The notes below the pieces were generated by a model. That model searched no databases. It was not told the origin of the DNA and saw only the letters and a program-made list of their open reading frames with translations. Shown piece after piece: positions 9,468-18,149 of a DNA stretch of 64,000 nt. Source of the DNA: Sphingobium amiense. Lineage in GTDB: Bacteria; Pseudomonadota; Alphaproteobacteria; Sphingomonadales; Sphingomonadaceae. The stretch covers positions 124,001-188,000 of the forward strand of contig NZ_AP018665.1 in NCBI RefSeq assembly GCF_003967075.1, in the 5' to 3' direction. A program made the position numbers and the translations under genes. Positions within the stretch are counted from its first letter, which is position 1, and every line of letters begins with the position of its first letter.

Positions 9468-11177
9468 ATGGAAGAACAGCTTGCTCAGACATTCCTTCTG
9501 ATCGCGGCTGCATTTGTGGCAGTTGCCATCCTGGCGAGGCTCCGCCTGTCGCCGGTGTTGGGCTATCTCGCCGCCGGCCTGCTCCTGGGCCCCCATGGCA
9601 TAGGCGCAGTAACCGACAGCGAAGGCACCCATTTTTTCGGCGAGCTCGGCATCGCTCTCCTCATGTTCGTGATTGGCCTTGAATTTTCCGTGCCTCGGCT
9701 GCTGTCCAGCGGGGGCGCCATGATCGGGCTCGGGTTCGGAACCGTGGCAGGCGCAACACTGCTGGCGGGAGCTGCGAGCCATTTCCTCGTAGGATTGCCG
9801 CTTCTGCCAGCGGCCCTCCTGGGCGGCGCCATCGCCATGTCATCGACCGCCATCATCCAAAAGCATCTCGTCGACACCGACGCGGTATCGAGCCGCCACG
9901 GCGTGGCTGCGACCGGCATAGTCCTGTTTGAGGACCTGGTCGCTTTGATCCTGCTGTCGCTCATTGCTGCCCTTCCAGACGCGGCCAACGAGGTCGAGAT
10001 GGAAAAGGTACTGCTGCGCATGGGTGTCAGCTTCGTGGCATTGGCGGGCGTGGCGCTTCTCGCACGGCGCACGCTTGGCCGTTTGCTCGGGTGGGTCGCG
10101 AGATCCGGCCCGGACGAAACCTTCCTGCTGGGCGTGCTGACGCTTGTTGTGGGCGCGTCGCTTGCAGCGGAAAAGATCGGACTGTCGCTTCCTATCGGCG
10201 CCTTCGTAGTCGGGATGATGGTCGGCGAAAGTGACTTCAGGCACCAGCTCGAAGAGGAAATCCGGCCATTTCGCGATCTGCTGCTGGGCGTCTTCTTCGT
10301 GACGATCGGCATGTCGGTCGACTGGTCGCAGATCCTGGCCCAGCCGGCTGTCACCTTTCTCGTTCTGGCCGCGATCCTTGTCGTCAAGTTCCTGGTCGTC
10401 TTTGGCGTCACCCGTCTCTCAGGCCTCCCGGCAAGCAGCGCGGTCAAGACCGGCTTGCTTCTGGCGCATTCGGGTGAGCTTGGGCTACTCATCGTGGGTC
10501 GGTCGCTCGATAGCGCCCTTCTGTCGCCCGCGATCGGCCAGCCCGTCCTGGGCGCGATCGCCGCGAGCATGCTCGTCGGACCGATCCTGGCGCAGTGGAG
10601 CGACCGGGCCGGAGATCTCATCCTGCGGAGCCGGGATCCGCTCGGCGCGGAGATCGAAACTGCGGTTCGCACAACATCTCAGGAGCTCAAGGGTCACGTC
10701 GTGCTTGCCGGCTGCGGCCCCGTGGGCCGTCTGGTCGCGCTCACACTCGAGGCGAGCGAAATTCCATACCTGGCGATCGAGCGAAACGTGGAGCGCCTTC
10801 GCCGCGCCCAACAGGACGGTCATAAAGCGGTTTTCGGCGACGCCAGCCGAGCGGGAATACTCAAGGCAGCCGGCGTCGATCGCGCCGCAGCCATCATCGT
10901 GCTTGTCAACAATTGGCATCGGTCGGTGCGCATCATTCGCGAAGCCAAGCGCCTGAACCCCGCGATCCATGTGATCGCCAGCCTCCGCGACGATGCGCAT
11001 CTGGGTGAGCTGGCGCAGGCGGGCGCGGCACATGTCTTTCCCGAAAACTATGCTGCGGGGCTTGGGCTCGGCGCTCAGGCCCTGATGACGCTCGGCATGT
11101 CTGCGGACGATGCGACCGATAGGATCCGGGCTATGCGGGCGCAGCTCAGTCCGGACCTTCAGATCGTGCCGCGGTGA
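9468..11177 (+). CDS. KefB/KefC-type cation:proton antiporter with RCK domain
   Basis: 569 aa. About 12 hydrophobic segments of the Na/H-exchanger fold occupy residues 1-390 (LGYLAAGLLLGPHGIG, FGELGIALLMFVIGLEF, AMSSTAIIQKHL). A cytoplasmic TrkA-N/RCK Rossmann domain follows (HVVLAGCGPVGRLVALTLE, then FGDASRAGILKAAGVDRA). The layout matches CPA2 monovalent cation/proton antiporters such as KefB, KefC and YbaL, which export K+ under electrophile or pH stress. No ancillary KefF/KefG flavoprotein is next to it, so glutathione gating is not implied. Confidence 0.9.
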   Translation: MEEQLAQTFLLIAAAFVAVAILARLRLSPVLGYLAAGLLLGPHGIGAVTDSEGTHFFGELGIALLMFVIGLEFSVPRLLSSGGAMIGLGFGTVAGATLLAGAASHFLVGLPLLPAALLGGAIAMSSTAIIQKHLVDTDAVSSRHGVAATGIVLFEDLVALILLSLIAALPDAANEVEMEKVLLRMGVSFVALAGVALLARRTLGRLLGWVARSGPDETFLLGVLTLVVGASLAAEKIGLSLPIGAFVVGMMVGESDFRHQLEEEIRPFRDLLLGVFFVTIGMSVDWSQILAQPAVTFLVLAAILVVKFLVVFGVTRLSGLPASSAVKTGLLLAHSGELGLLIVGRSLDSALLSPAIGQPVLGAIAASMLVGPILAQWSDRAGDLILRSRDPLGAEIETAVRTTSQELKGHVVLAGCGPVGRLVALTLEASEIPYLAIERNVERLRRAQQDGHKAVFGDASRAGILKAAGVDRAAAIIVLVNNWHRSVRIIREAKRLNPAIHVIASLRDDAHLGELAQAGAAHVFPENYAAGLGLGAQALMTLGMSADDATDRIRAMRAQLSPDLQIVPR

Positions 11178-11299
11178 GTTGCCAGCCCGACCAACCACAC
11201 TCAAACTAAATCATTACGACACCAACATAAAATGTGGAGATAGGCGAGCGGATGACTTACCTTGGATGCAGTGACAAACCAGTGAAGCAGGCTCCAGCC

Positions 11300-11656
11300 A
11301 TGGTGCGATCTGAACTCGTGGCCCTCCTGGGCAAGGAAAACCCGGAACTCTCCGCGCAGGAGATTGAAAAGATCGTCGATCTCTTCTTCGAGGCGGTCGT
11401 CGACCAGCTAGCCGCTGGCGGGCGTGTCGAGCTGCGCGGGTTCGGTGCCTTTTTGACGCGGCTGCACGAGGCTCGCACCGGGCGAAATCCACGCAGCGGC
11501 TTGGCCGTGCCGGTCCCGGCCAAGCGATCGGTGCATTTCAAGCCAGGCAAGGCGATGCGGGAGCGGCTGATCGCCGCGGCGGCTGGCATGACCAAGGCAG
11601 CGCCCTCTTCCGCCGCTGCTTTCTCTACCGCGTCGGCCGAAGCGCGCGCTGCCTGA
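11300..11656 (+). CDS. IHF-beta-like / HU-family DNA-bending protein
   Basis: 118 aa from ATG 11300 (MVRSELVALLGKENP), the start that matches IHF beta; an ATG at 11252 with an upstream GGAG would add 16 residues. The family signature GRNPRSGLAVPVPAKRSVHFKPGKAMRERL contains the beta-arm. A low-complexity Ala/Ser tail of about 25 residues extends beyond the usual ~95. It may aid plasmid replication, transfer or site-specific recombination by bending DNA; that role is inferred from family and location. Confidence 0.85.
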   Translation: MVRSELVALLGKENPELSAQEIEKIVDLFFEAVVDQLAAGGRVELRGFGAFLTRLHEARTGRNPRSGLAVPVPAKRSVHFKPGKAMRERLIAAAAGMTKAAPSSAAAFSTASAEARAA

Positions 11657-11713
11657 AATCCCTCTGGAGCGCCGGGGCCCTGTGACGCCCTTCGGCGTGA
11701 AATCGCTGGCCTG

Positions 11714-12976
11714 TCAGCCGATTGCGCGATGTTCGGGGTCCGCCAGGCGAAAGCAGGTAGCAAAACGGCCCTGGTCGGCGACGTTGACCCCTGCCTCTTC
11801 GAAACAGGCACGCCACCGCGCATGAACCCTATCGGCCATAGCGATAACGATCGCGCGCGCATCCTCCTCCCCCAGGTCGAACTGCGCGACCTGCGAGAGC
11901 GCGTTGGCAAGGCTGGCCTGGCGACCCTCGGCCCCCACGCCCAGCACGAGCCGGCGATCCAGGCCCACCTGCGGCTTGGGAACGACGTCATAGAGCGGCG
12001 ACAGCCGCCACCCCTTCCCGTCCCACAGGAAACCATGATTGCGCAGGTGATCGTCGTCATTGGTGACGAGGATATTGAAGACCATGCGCCTGAACAGTTC
12101 CTCGAGATCCCGCCGGACCGCAGTGCCGTGCTGGCGTAGCGTCGCGCCCAGATCGGCATAGGCATAGCGGCTGACCTCGCTTTCATGCGCGCCCAGCATC
12201 GTAAGCCCCGATGCGAAGGAGGTGCGCAGCATCCGGTTGCCGTCCAGCCTGCGATCGAAACGTTCGATCAGATAGATGTCGCGGCCGAGCAGTTGCTCGA
12301 AGCGAAGCGACGGAACGTCGAGCCCGCATTCAGCGGCGAGCCGCATGGTGGCTAGCTCGACCCGGCACTCGGGAAAGGTGTCGTTGCGTGCTGGAAACTT
12401 GGCGATCCAGGATTGGCCCTCGATCGTCGTCGCCGCCTTGGGACGCGCACCGCCCAGCGACGAGCCGGCGGTCAAGAGGGGGCGCAGATTTTCGCTGAGC
12501 TGGTCGACCTCCTGCGCTTCTTCGGCGGCGGCGGCCAGTTCTGCCAGGGTGAACTGTTCGCCGGGCGCGTCGGCTTCGCCCCAGGGCGCGAGGCGCCTTG
12601 GCGCCTCTAGCGTGGGACCGAACGCCAGTGCGCCGACGCGGTGGTCACCGGACGCGAGCAGGAGATCCGCCTCGCTTGGCGTTCGCTCGCCCATCGCCTT
12701 GTACATGAGATACTGACCCCACCCGTCGGGCGCGGCGTCGCGGATCCCATTGAAGACGGCAAAGCCTTCCTCGGTCCGGAATTCCTGGCGCGTGCCGGCC
12801 GGCGGCAGCGGCAGGGTCACAGGATCGATCGCGACACGGTCGGGCCGCTCGAGATAGCGATTGCCGTATGCGAAGGTCGCGTAGCTGGCACGCGGCTCGC
12901 TGTGGAGGCGCAAAAGGCCCGCAGGGACGGCAACGCCGTCCAGATAGACGAAAACGAAGGTTTCGATGTCGGCCAT
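11714..12976 (-). CDS. hipA: HipA-family Ser/Thr kinase toxin
   Basis: 420 aa. Shows the HipA N-terminal subdomain (FVYLDGVAVPAGLL, with a conserved AFNGIRDAAPDGWG segment), the G-rich loop SSLGGARPKA, the lysine strand WIAKFP, the catalytic region NDDDHLRNHGFL and the metal-binding SPLYDVVP. Known family members phosphorylate a tRNA synthetase or another target and cause growth arrest. It starts 3 bp after the stop of the HipB-like gene and the pair shares one promoter. On a plasmid this would act as an addiction and persistence module. Confidence 0.9.
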   Translation of the reverse strand: MADIETFVFVYLDGVAVPAGLLRLHSEPRASYATFAYGNRYLERPDRVAIDPVTLPLPPAGTRQEFRTEEGFAVFNGIRDAAPDGWGQYLMYKAMGERTPSEADLLLASGDHRVGALAFGPTLEAPRRLAPWGEADAPGEQFTLAELAAAAEEAQEVDQLSENLRPLLTAGSSLGGARPKAATTIEGQSWIAKFPARNDTFPECRVELATMRLAAECGLDVPSLRFEQLLGRDIYLIERFDRRLDGNRMLRTSFASGLTMLGAHESEVSRYAYADLGATLRQHGTAVRRDLEELFRRMVFNILVTNDDDHLRNHGFLWDGKGWRLSPLYDVVPKPQVGLDRRLVLGVGAEGRQASLANALSQVAQFDLGEEDARAIVIAMADRVHARWRACFEEAGVNVADQGRFATCFRLADPEHRAIG

Positions 12977-12979
12977 GGC

Positions 12980-13324
12980 TTAGAAATCCAGCGGATCGTC
13001 GCGCCGCGGCGTGTGGATGCTGTGCGGCAGGCGGCCGATTTCCTCGCTGGTCCCGACCCTGTCGGTTTCAGGGGCGACGAGCGATTCCAGGCGAGCCGTC
13101 ATACCCAGCACGAAGAGAGCGCTCGCCAGCGCGGCGAGGCCTACGGTCGGATCGCCGGCTTCGAGACGCTGCAGCGTCTGCACCGACACCAGCATACGCT
13201 CGGCCATCAGTTTCTGCGGGATGCGTCGCCGCTTGCGTGCGGTGCGCAAGTCTTCGCCCAACTGGCGAATGGCACGCTGGCTTTGTGGCGGCAGACCGCT
13301 GGAGGCTCGAGAGGCGCGGGGCAT
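12980..13324 (-). CDS. hipB: HipB-like XRE antitoxin/repressor
   Basis: About 114 aa from ATG 13324 (MPRASRASSGLP); longer in-frame starts at 13345-13351 would run through the operator palindrome and are less likely. The helix-turn-helix is LGEDLRTARKRRRIPQKLMAERMLVSVQTLQRLE, and the C-terminal tail (RRDDPLDF) is flexible. It should neutralise the HipA kinase just downstream and repress the operon through the 14-bp inverted repeat that overlaps and precedes its start. Confidence 0.82.
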   Translation of the reverse strand: MPRASRASSGLPPQSQRAIRQLGEDLRTARKRRRIPQKLMAERMLVSVQTLQRLEAGDPTVGLAALASALFVLGMTARLESLVAPETDRVGTSEEIGRLPHSIHTPRRDDPLDF

Positions 13325-13331
13325 GGAAAGT

Positions 13332-13378
13332 GCATGACATATCATGTGCAAATGAGCAATTAAAATGATATGTCATGC
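13332..13378. promoter_or_regulatory. hipBA operator: 14-bp perfect inverted repeat
   Basis: GCATGACATATCAT at 13332-13345 and ATGATATGTCATGC at 13365-13378 with a 19-bp AT-rich spacer. It lies immediately upstream of hipB, where HipB dimers normally bind in tandem to autorepress. The arms contain no other explanation such as a terminator T tract. Confidence 0.7.
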
Positions 13379-13412
13379 CGAACAGAACGGTTTTCCTGCC
13401 CTGCCGTCCTGC

Positions 13413-13958
13413 TCAGGCGCGCAACGCGCGCGCAGCCGCATCGGTGATCGTGTAAACCGCTTCGCGCTGCGCACCGCGATTATGATGATCGACGCGAAAG
13501 CCCTGATAATGCCTGCGCACAAGGCCGGCTCTTACGAGGTCCGAGACAGCGCGGCTGACATTGCAACGGCCCGAACGGCGGATGCGCACTTTCACCTCCT
13601 CCTGGACCACACGGGCCGCCTCCTGCGGATCGTCAGGCAGTGCCTTCTGCGCCTCAAGGCCCGACCGCACCTGGTCGACGATGGCGAGGCGGCGCGCATC
13701 GCGCTGCGCAATGGGGACGAGAGAGTCGCAGAGCCAATCGCGCAAAGGAATGCGCTCGCCATCCACCTGGACGTAAGGACCTGCACTGCCGCTGTTCCGC
13801 CCCGCCGCCTTGGCGATCAGGTTGAGCACCATGAAGGCATAGCGCGGCCGCCGCGAAACATCGGCGATGCGCTCGATGAGGGCAGGCAAATTCAGGTCGT
13901 CGGACGGCGGCTGCCTGACCGGATCGACGGAGGCGAAGAGGTCGGGTTGCTGGAACAT
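13413..13958 (-). CDS. Winged-helix-like DNA-binding protein, unknown role
   Basis: 181 aa. The C-terminal third reads like a winged helix (CNVSRAVSDLVRAGLVRRHY, wing GFRVDHHNRGAQREAVYTIT). The middle (YAFMVLNLIAKAAGRNSGSAGP, PLRDWLCDSLVPIAQRDARR) is well-formed but I do not recognise it. The gene is single, downstream of the HWE kinase on the same strand with a gap of about 107 bp that holds the sequence CCGTGACATTTTACC at 14026-14040, nearly identical to an arm of the palindrome at 15773-15808. It could be a regulator or replication-related DNA-binding protein. Confidence 0.7.
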   Translation of the reverse strand: MFQQPDLFASVDPVRQPPSDDLNLPALIERIADVSRRPRYAFMVLNLIAKAAGRNSGSAGPYVQVDGERIPLRDWLCDSLVPIAQRDARRLAIVDQVRSGLEAQKALPDDPQEAARVVQEEVKVRIRRSGRCNVSRAVSDLVRAGLVRRHYQGFRVDHHNRGAQREAVYTITDAAARALRA

Positions 13959-14025
13959 AAGATGAATCTATCACGCGCGCGCGCAATGTGAATCCCCAGC
14001 GGACAGCACATCCAAGTTTTTCCAC

Positions 14026-14040
14026 CCGTGACATTTTACC
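14026..14040 (+). promoter_or_regulatory. Half-site resembling the 15.8-kb palindrome
   Basis: CCGTGACATTTTACC differs at one of 15 positions from 15771-15785. It sits 68-82 bp upstream of the winged-helix gene, a position suited to an operator. Confidence 0.4.
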
Positions 14041-14065
14041 GAGCCGGAACCGCCGTGGGTTCCAC

Positions 14066-15604
14066 TCAAGCGGGTTCGGTGATCCGTGCCAGATCAGCCC
14101 GATGCCGCCAGACGACACCGGTCGGCTGATAGTCGATGACTCCCTTGCCGCCGAGATCGCTGGCAAGGCTGGCCATCAAGCGGGTGCCGAACCCGCCTCG
14201 CTCGGGCGCGCATACGGTTGGTCCGCCTCGCTCCTCCCAGCAGATCGTGAGGAATGACTTTCCCTCTTCCGCATCGATGGTCCAGGTAAGGTCGACCTGC
14301 CCGCCCGGCACCGACAGGGCGCCATATTTCACCGCATTGGTGGACAGCTCGTGGAGGGACATGGACAGAGCCAGCGAGGCCCGTGCCGATAGAAGAAGGT
14401 CAGGCCCCGCAATCCGGATCGCGCCTGTGCGAGCGCCATGAAGCGCCGTTGTTCCTTCGGCGACAGCGCCGATCGGCGCCACCGTCCAGTCGGTGCGGGT
14501 TAGCAACTCGTAAGCGGCGCCCAGGGTCTGGAGGCGCTGCCCGATCGCGGTACTCGCCTCCTCCATCGAGGGCGCGCTGCGGAGCGACTGGTGGACGATG
14601 GCATTTACCACGGCGAGCGTATTCTTGACCCGGTGCTGGAGCTCGCCAGTCAGCAGCCGCCGATGCATCTCGGCATCCTTTTCCGCGGTGATGTCCCGCA
14701 CCGTGCCGACGAACTTCTGTTCGCCGCCCAGACCTACGGCAAGCGCGCCCTTGGCGTGGATCCAGCGCTCACGGCCATCACGAGGATTGACCGTGCGATA
14801 TTCGACGCTGACCGTGCCTGCGCCCCCAGGGGCCAGCGCCTCGGCGATAAGGGCAGCGACCCGCTCGCGATCCTCGGCATGAACCCGCGCGAGAAACGAG
14901 GTTTCATAGTCGAGCGCTTCGTCAGGTTCGTGGCCAAGCAACTCCCGGGTGCGCGCGTCCCATTTGAGCGAACGCAGCGCCGGGGTCGATTCCCAGGCGC
15001 CGAGTTCGCCTGCGTCAAGGGCAAGGCGGGTCCGCTCCTCGCTCGCAGCGAGCTGCGCGAGCGTTTCTTGCTGCTGGCTGAGCGACCTGCGCAATTCCAG
15101 CTGCGTCATGACCTGGCGCGCCAGCACTTCGAGGGTGAGCCGCTGGAAGGGCGTGATGCCCTCCGGGCGAGGCTGCCGATCAAGAACGCACAGCGTGCCG
15201 ATGGGCAGACCGTCGGGTGTCTTGAGAAGCGCCCCGGCATAGAAGCGAAGACCACCTTCGGCCGTAACCAGGGGATTGCAATCGACCCGCGGATCGAGCC
15301 GTGTGTCGGGGATCACCATCATGTCCTCCTCGAGCAGCGCATGCGCGCAGATCGAGACTTCCAGAGGGAGTTCGCGCGCGCCGATGCTGATTTCGGCTTT
15401 GAACCACTGCCGCGCGGTCGCGATAAGGTTGACCACGGCGATCGGCGCCCCAAGCGCCTCGGAGGCCAGACGGGCGATGTCGTCAAAGATCGGCTCGGTT
15501 GGCGTATCAAGAATGTCATAGCGGTCCAACGCGGCAACGCGCTCGTCCTCGCTCCAATTTCGGCCGGACGTGCTAGGGACCCTGGAGATGTTCGTTTGTA
15601 CCAT
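14066..15604 (-). CDS. GAF-PAS HWE-family sensor histidine kinase
   Basis: 512 aa. A GAF domain (residues ~20-165, ALDRYDILDTPTEPIFDDI, GALLKTPDGLPIGTLCVLD) is followed by a PAS/PAC domain (~195-310, ending FVGTVRDITAEKDAE) and an HWE/HisKA_2 kinase core with the phospho-acceptor in GELQHRVKNTLAVVNAIVHQ and the N-box HELSTNAVKYGALS. No transmembrane segment, so it is cytoplasmic. Kinases of this kind feed the general stress response or light/redox signalling in sphingomonads. No cognate response regulator is adjacent. Confidence 0.9.
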   Translation of the reverse strand: MVQTNISRVPSTSGRNWSEDERVAALDRYDILDTPTEPIFDDIARLASEALGAPIAVVNLIATARQWFKAEISIGARELPLEVSICAHALLEEDMMVIPDTRLDPRVDCNPLVTAEGGLRFYAGALLKTPDGLPIGTLCVLDRQPRPEGITPFQRLTLEVLARQVMTQLELRRSLSQQQETLAQLAASEERTRLALDAGELGAWESTPALRSLKWDARTRELLGHEPDEALDYETSFLARVHAEDRERVAALIAEALAPGGAGTVSVEYRTVNPRDGRERWIHAKGALAVGLGGEQKFVGTVRDITAEKDAEMHRRLLTGELQHRVKNTLAVVNAIVHQSLRSAPSMEEASTAIGQRLQTLGAAYELLTRTDWTVAPIGAVAEGTTALHGARTGAIRIAGPDLLLSARASLALSMSLHELSTNAVKYGALSVPGGQVDLTWTIDAEEGKSFLTICWEERGGPTVCAPERGGFGTRLMASLASDLGGKGVIDYQPTGVVWRHRADLARITEPA

Positions 15605-16015
15605 CCCGACTGAGTAGCAGCTTTAGGCGGTAAAGTGCGGCAATTCGCCGCAGCCAGTGCATTTCAGAGAAAGCCATAAAGCTTAATAGCCAACATCCGC
15701 GCACAACTCCCGTGCGTTGAGGCTTCTAGGGGATATTGCCTCGCTCGCTCCGCCTCACATCTGATACCATCCGTGACACTTTACCCCGACCTCTGGGTAA
15801 AGTGTCACACGCGACATCAGGATTGCAGGAAGACAGCACGCAGGCCCGCAGCCGACTGACCCCGAGACGTGGCCCAGTGAACCGCCTCAGGCCGTCGATC
15901 GACCTGGTCTTCGGGATGCCCAAGGTCACGCAGCTTCTTTCTGATGGAATCGCTTGATCCTTGCGACCGAACCGTCACGATGCAGGAACCTTTGTAGCGG
16001 TGCGGGGAACGGCAT
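15605..16015. other. Intergenic region with palindrome
   Basis: About 410 bp between divergent genes with no credible ORF. It holds the perfect palindrome at 15773-15808 and a related GGTAAAGTG sequence near 15630; both may be binding sites of a plasmid-encoded protein. Confidence 0.45.
15773..15808. promoter_or_regulatory. Perfect 14-bp inverted repeat
   Basis: GTGACACTTTACCC at 15773-15786 and GGGTAAAGTGTCAC at 15795-15808, 8-bp spacer. No T tract follows, so it is more likely a protein-binding site than a terminator. One arm recurs almost unchanged at 14026-14040. Confidence 0.55.
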
Positions 16016-16942
16016 ATGGGCAGATGGACAGGCATCGGCGCGCTCGCGGCAGTTGTATGGGCGCCGCCGCTTGTGGCCCAATCGGCAGGCATGACCCGCG
16101 AACAGGCGAAAGCCCTCTATGGCGCGGGCGGCTTTCCTGTCGTCACCGACGCCGTCGGGCCGACGAACCGCTGCGGCAAACCGGCAAGGCCGCGCCTTAC
16201 CTTCGTCGATATGAACGGTGATGGACGCAAGGAAGCCCTCTTTATCGACAGCGGAGATTGCTACCAGCAGGAGAAGCGCTGGTATGCCGTCGCCACCCAG
16301 GGCCCGGATGGCCGCTGGCGCCGCATTCTTGAAGGGGAAGGCTCCGTCGCGGCGTCGGGTACAGCAGTCAACGGCTGGTTCGTGCTCAACGCAACGCGCG
16401 GCGGCGTGACGACGCGGCTCACTTATGATGGCAATGTCTACGCGGACGCACGTATGGCTTCACAGGCGGCGCGGGCCGCCCCATCGGCGGCTCGAAATGC
16501 GACCTCGGGTCCAGCCGCCGCCGCGCCCGCTGGAGACGCCGCGATCTTTCTTGCCGCCGGCTTCCACCTCAAGAAGGGTCGCTGGGAAAGCGGCTGCAAC
16601 GATGGCGACGAGGACAATGGGCCAGGGTCTTATGGACCCGGCACGATCGAGGAGCGGCGCGACTTGAACGGCGACGGCAGACCCGAGGCCATCATCACCG
16701 AAGGCGGCACCTATTGTTATGGCAATACGGGCGCCGCCTTCTGGGTGATGAGCCAGCAGGCCGACGGCCGCTGGAAGCGCATGTATAATTCGGTCGGGAT
16801 CGCCGATATTCGTCCCACCAAAGGCGCAGACGGTTGGCCCGATATCGGCATCGGCGGCCCCGGCCTTTGCATGCCGGTCGTGCGATGGAACGGCCGGGCC
16901 TATGTCGACTTGCGGGTCGAGGGCAAGGGATGTGCCCGTTAA
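16016..16942 (+). CDS. Secreted protein with paired Ca-binding-like DxNGDG loops
   Basis: 308 aa. A signal peptide ends near WAPPLVAQSAG, so the protein should be periplasmic or exported. Two repeats each contain a loop DMNGDGRKEALF or DLNGDGRPEAIIT, as in FG-GAP or EF-hand-like calcium loops, joined by an Ala-rich linker at ~145-175. Cysteines recur in both halves (NRCGK, GDCYQ; SGCND, TYCYG). The function is unknown. Its last codons overlap the end of the convergent DUF805 gene. Confidence 0.75.
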   Translation: MGRWTGIGALAAVVWAPPLVAQSAGMTREQAKALYGAGGFPVVTDAVGPTNRCGKPARPRLTFVDMNGDGRKEALFIDSGDCYQQEKRWYAVATQGPDGRWRRILEGEGSVAASGTAVNGWFVLNATRGGVTTRLTYDGNVYADARMASQAARAAPSAARNATSGPAAAAPAGDAAIFLAAGFHLKKGRWESGCNDGDEDNGPGSYGPGTIEERRDLNGDGRPEAIITEGGTYCYGNTGAAFWVMSQQADGRWKRMYNSVGIADIRPTKGADGWPDIGIGGPGLCMPVVRWNGRAYVDLRVEGKGCAR

Positions 16943-17340
16943 GCCGACACGGGATTGCCGAAGCGATTGGCGCTCCGCGAGCCCGGCTCTATGCAAAGCC
17001 ATAGCTGGGTGATGATCCCAAAGGCCGCGATGGCCATGGCGAAAGGCGCGTCGATCGCCAGCGGGTCGCCGCGCAGCGTCGCCCAGACCAATCCGACCGT
17101 ATTGAACCCCGATAATCCAACGTCGTGGAAACGCTTGACCGTAATGGCGATCCCCACCCAGACCGCCAGCGCGCTAATGACGACGACCGCGACATTGATG
17201 GTGGCGGCATAGCGTAGCGCGAGCAGCGGGTTGAAAGGCAGGAGATCGAACGCGATCGCCCAACCTGTGGCCACAACCGCCAGGAACGGGGCGCGGCCCA
17301 CTCGACCTTTCGGAGACAGCAGGATTTCGCCAATGTCCAT
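16939..17340 (-). CDS. DUF805-family membrane protein
   Basis: 133 aa with three to four transmembrane helices. Family hallmarks are present: GRVGRAPF near the N-terminus, the loop KRFHDVGLSGFN, and NRFG near the C-terminus. Function unknown. It is the last gene of the apparent run that begins with the ribbon-helix-helix gene at 23.7 kb (coupling protein, relaxase, two small genes), separated from the preceding gene by 13 bp. Confidence 0.82.
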   Translation of the reverse strand: MDIGEILLSPKGRVGRAPFLAVVATGWAIAFDLLPFNPLLALRYAATINVAVVVISALAVWVGIAITVKRFHDVGLSGFNTVGLVWATLRGDPLAIDAPFAMAIAAFGIITQLWLCIEPGSRSANRFGNPVSA

Positions 17341-17353
17341 GCTTTGTCCTTTC

Positions 17354-17935
17354 TCAGTCGAGCGCCGGTGGATCGGTGAGGTTCACGCGCGTGTGAAGCT
17401 TTCCGCCCGGACGCCGATGCAGATCGATCCCGTTTGAGGTGGTGGCGGTGAAGGTCATGGGTTTGACGACGGTCTCGTAGGTGGTCGAAGGTCCGAAGAA
17501 TCTTCCACGCCCATGCCATTTGTCGCCCTCGATGATCCCCATGCGGTAGGTGCCAGGCGGCACCGGGACCTCCGCATGATCCTCACGACGGACATAGACC
17601 GAGATCACATGACGATCGCTCGCACGCTCGAAGAGCTGCACCACGGCGTTGGCATCAGCCGTGCTCACCCGTAGCTTTGAGGTCGCGTCCTTGCGCTCGA
17701 TGCCTCGAGCCACGGTTACGCTTCCCGTCGCGGGAAACAGCAGGGACGGTCCTGCATCGGAAAGCCAGCCGGAGCGTTTCGCCTCCCGGTAGGCGGGATA
17801 AAGAAACGTCACGGCCGACAGCAGCATGATCCACTTCTGCATGGGATGGACGACGACGCGCGGTTCGGGCGTGAGTTGGCCACGCCGCCTGCGCGCGCGC
17901 ATATAATCGCGATCCGCGAGACCCATAGCCGTCAA
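17354..17935 (-). CDS. Unknown protein downstream of relaxase
   Basis: 193 aa, not recognised. An Arg-rich N-terminus (MRARRRRGQ) precedes a short hydrophobic stretch (QKWIMLLSAVTFLYPAY) and a soluble, beta-rich C-terminal part (TGSVTVARG, HVISVYVRREDHAEVPVPPGTYRMGI). The PPGTYRMGI turn resembles extracytoplasmic carbohydrate-binding or DUF-type beta folds, so a membrane-anchored periplasmic protein is plausible. Its ATG overlaps the stop of the 67-aa gene upstream (ATGA), indicating translational coupling within the transfer operon. Confidence 0.65.
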   Translation of the reverse strand: MTAMGLADRDYMRARRRRGQLTPEPRVVVHPMQKWIMLLSAVTFLYPAYREAKRSGWLSDAGPSLLFPATGSVTVARGIERKDATSKLRVSTADANAVVQLFERASDRHVISVYVRREDHAEVPVPPGTYRMGIIEGDKWHGRGRFFGPSTTYETVVKPMTFTATTSNGIDLHRRPGGKLHTRVNLTDPPALD

Positions 17936-18135
17936 TTCCAGCCGTCGCGGCGGCCTTCGCCGCCATCGCGCAGCGTGCGCCCATCGAGCGCGGAACGCCG
18001 GATTTCGAGCTCGACGCTCTCGCCGTTGCGCCGGGTACGGAAGTCGCTGGGGTCGATATTATTGGCCTTCGCGAAATCCTCGGCCGCCTTTTCGCTGCCG
18101 AACTTGCCGGCATCGTCATAATCCCATCCAGACAT
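17932..18135 (-). CDS. Small hypothetical protein
   Basis: 67 aa, highly charged (MSGWDYDDAGKFGSEKAAEDFAKANNIDPSDF). It follows traA by 14 bp with GAGG just before the ATG and overlaps the next gene by 4 bp. No known domain; the coupling suggests a transfer-accessory role. Confidence 0.6.
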   Translation of the reverse strand: MSGWDYDDAGKFGSEKAAEDFAKANNIDPSDFRTRRNGESVELEIRRSALDGRTLRDGGEGRRDGWN

Positions 18136-18149
18136 ATCCTCGTCTCGTC

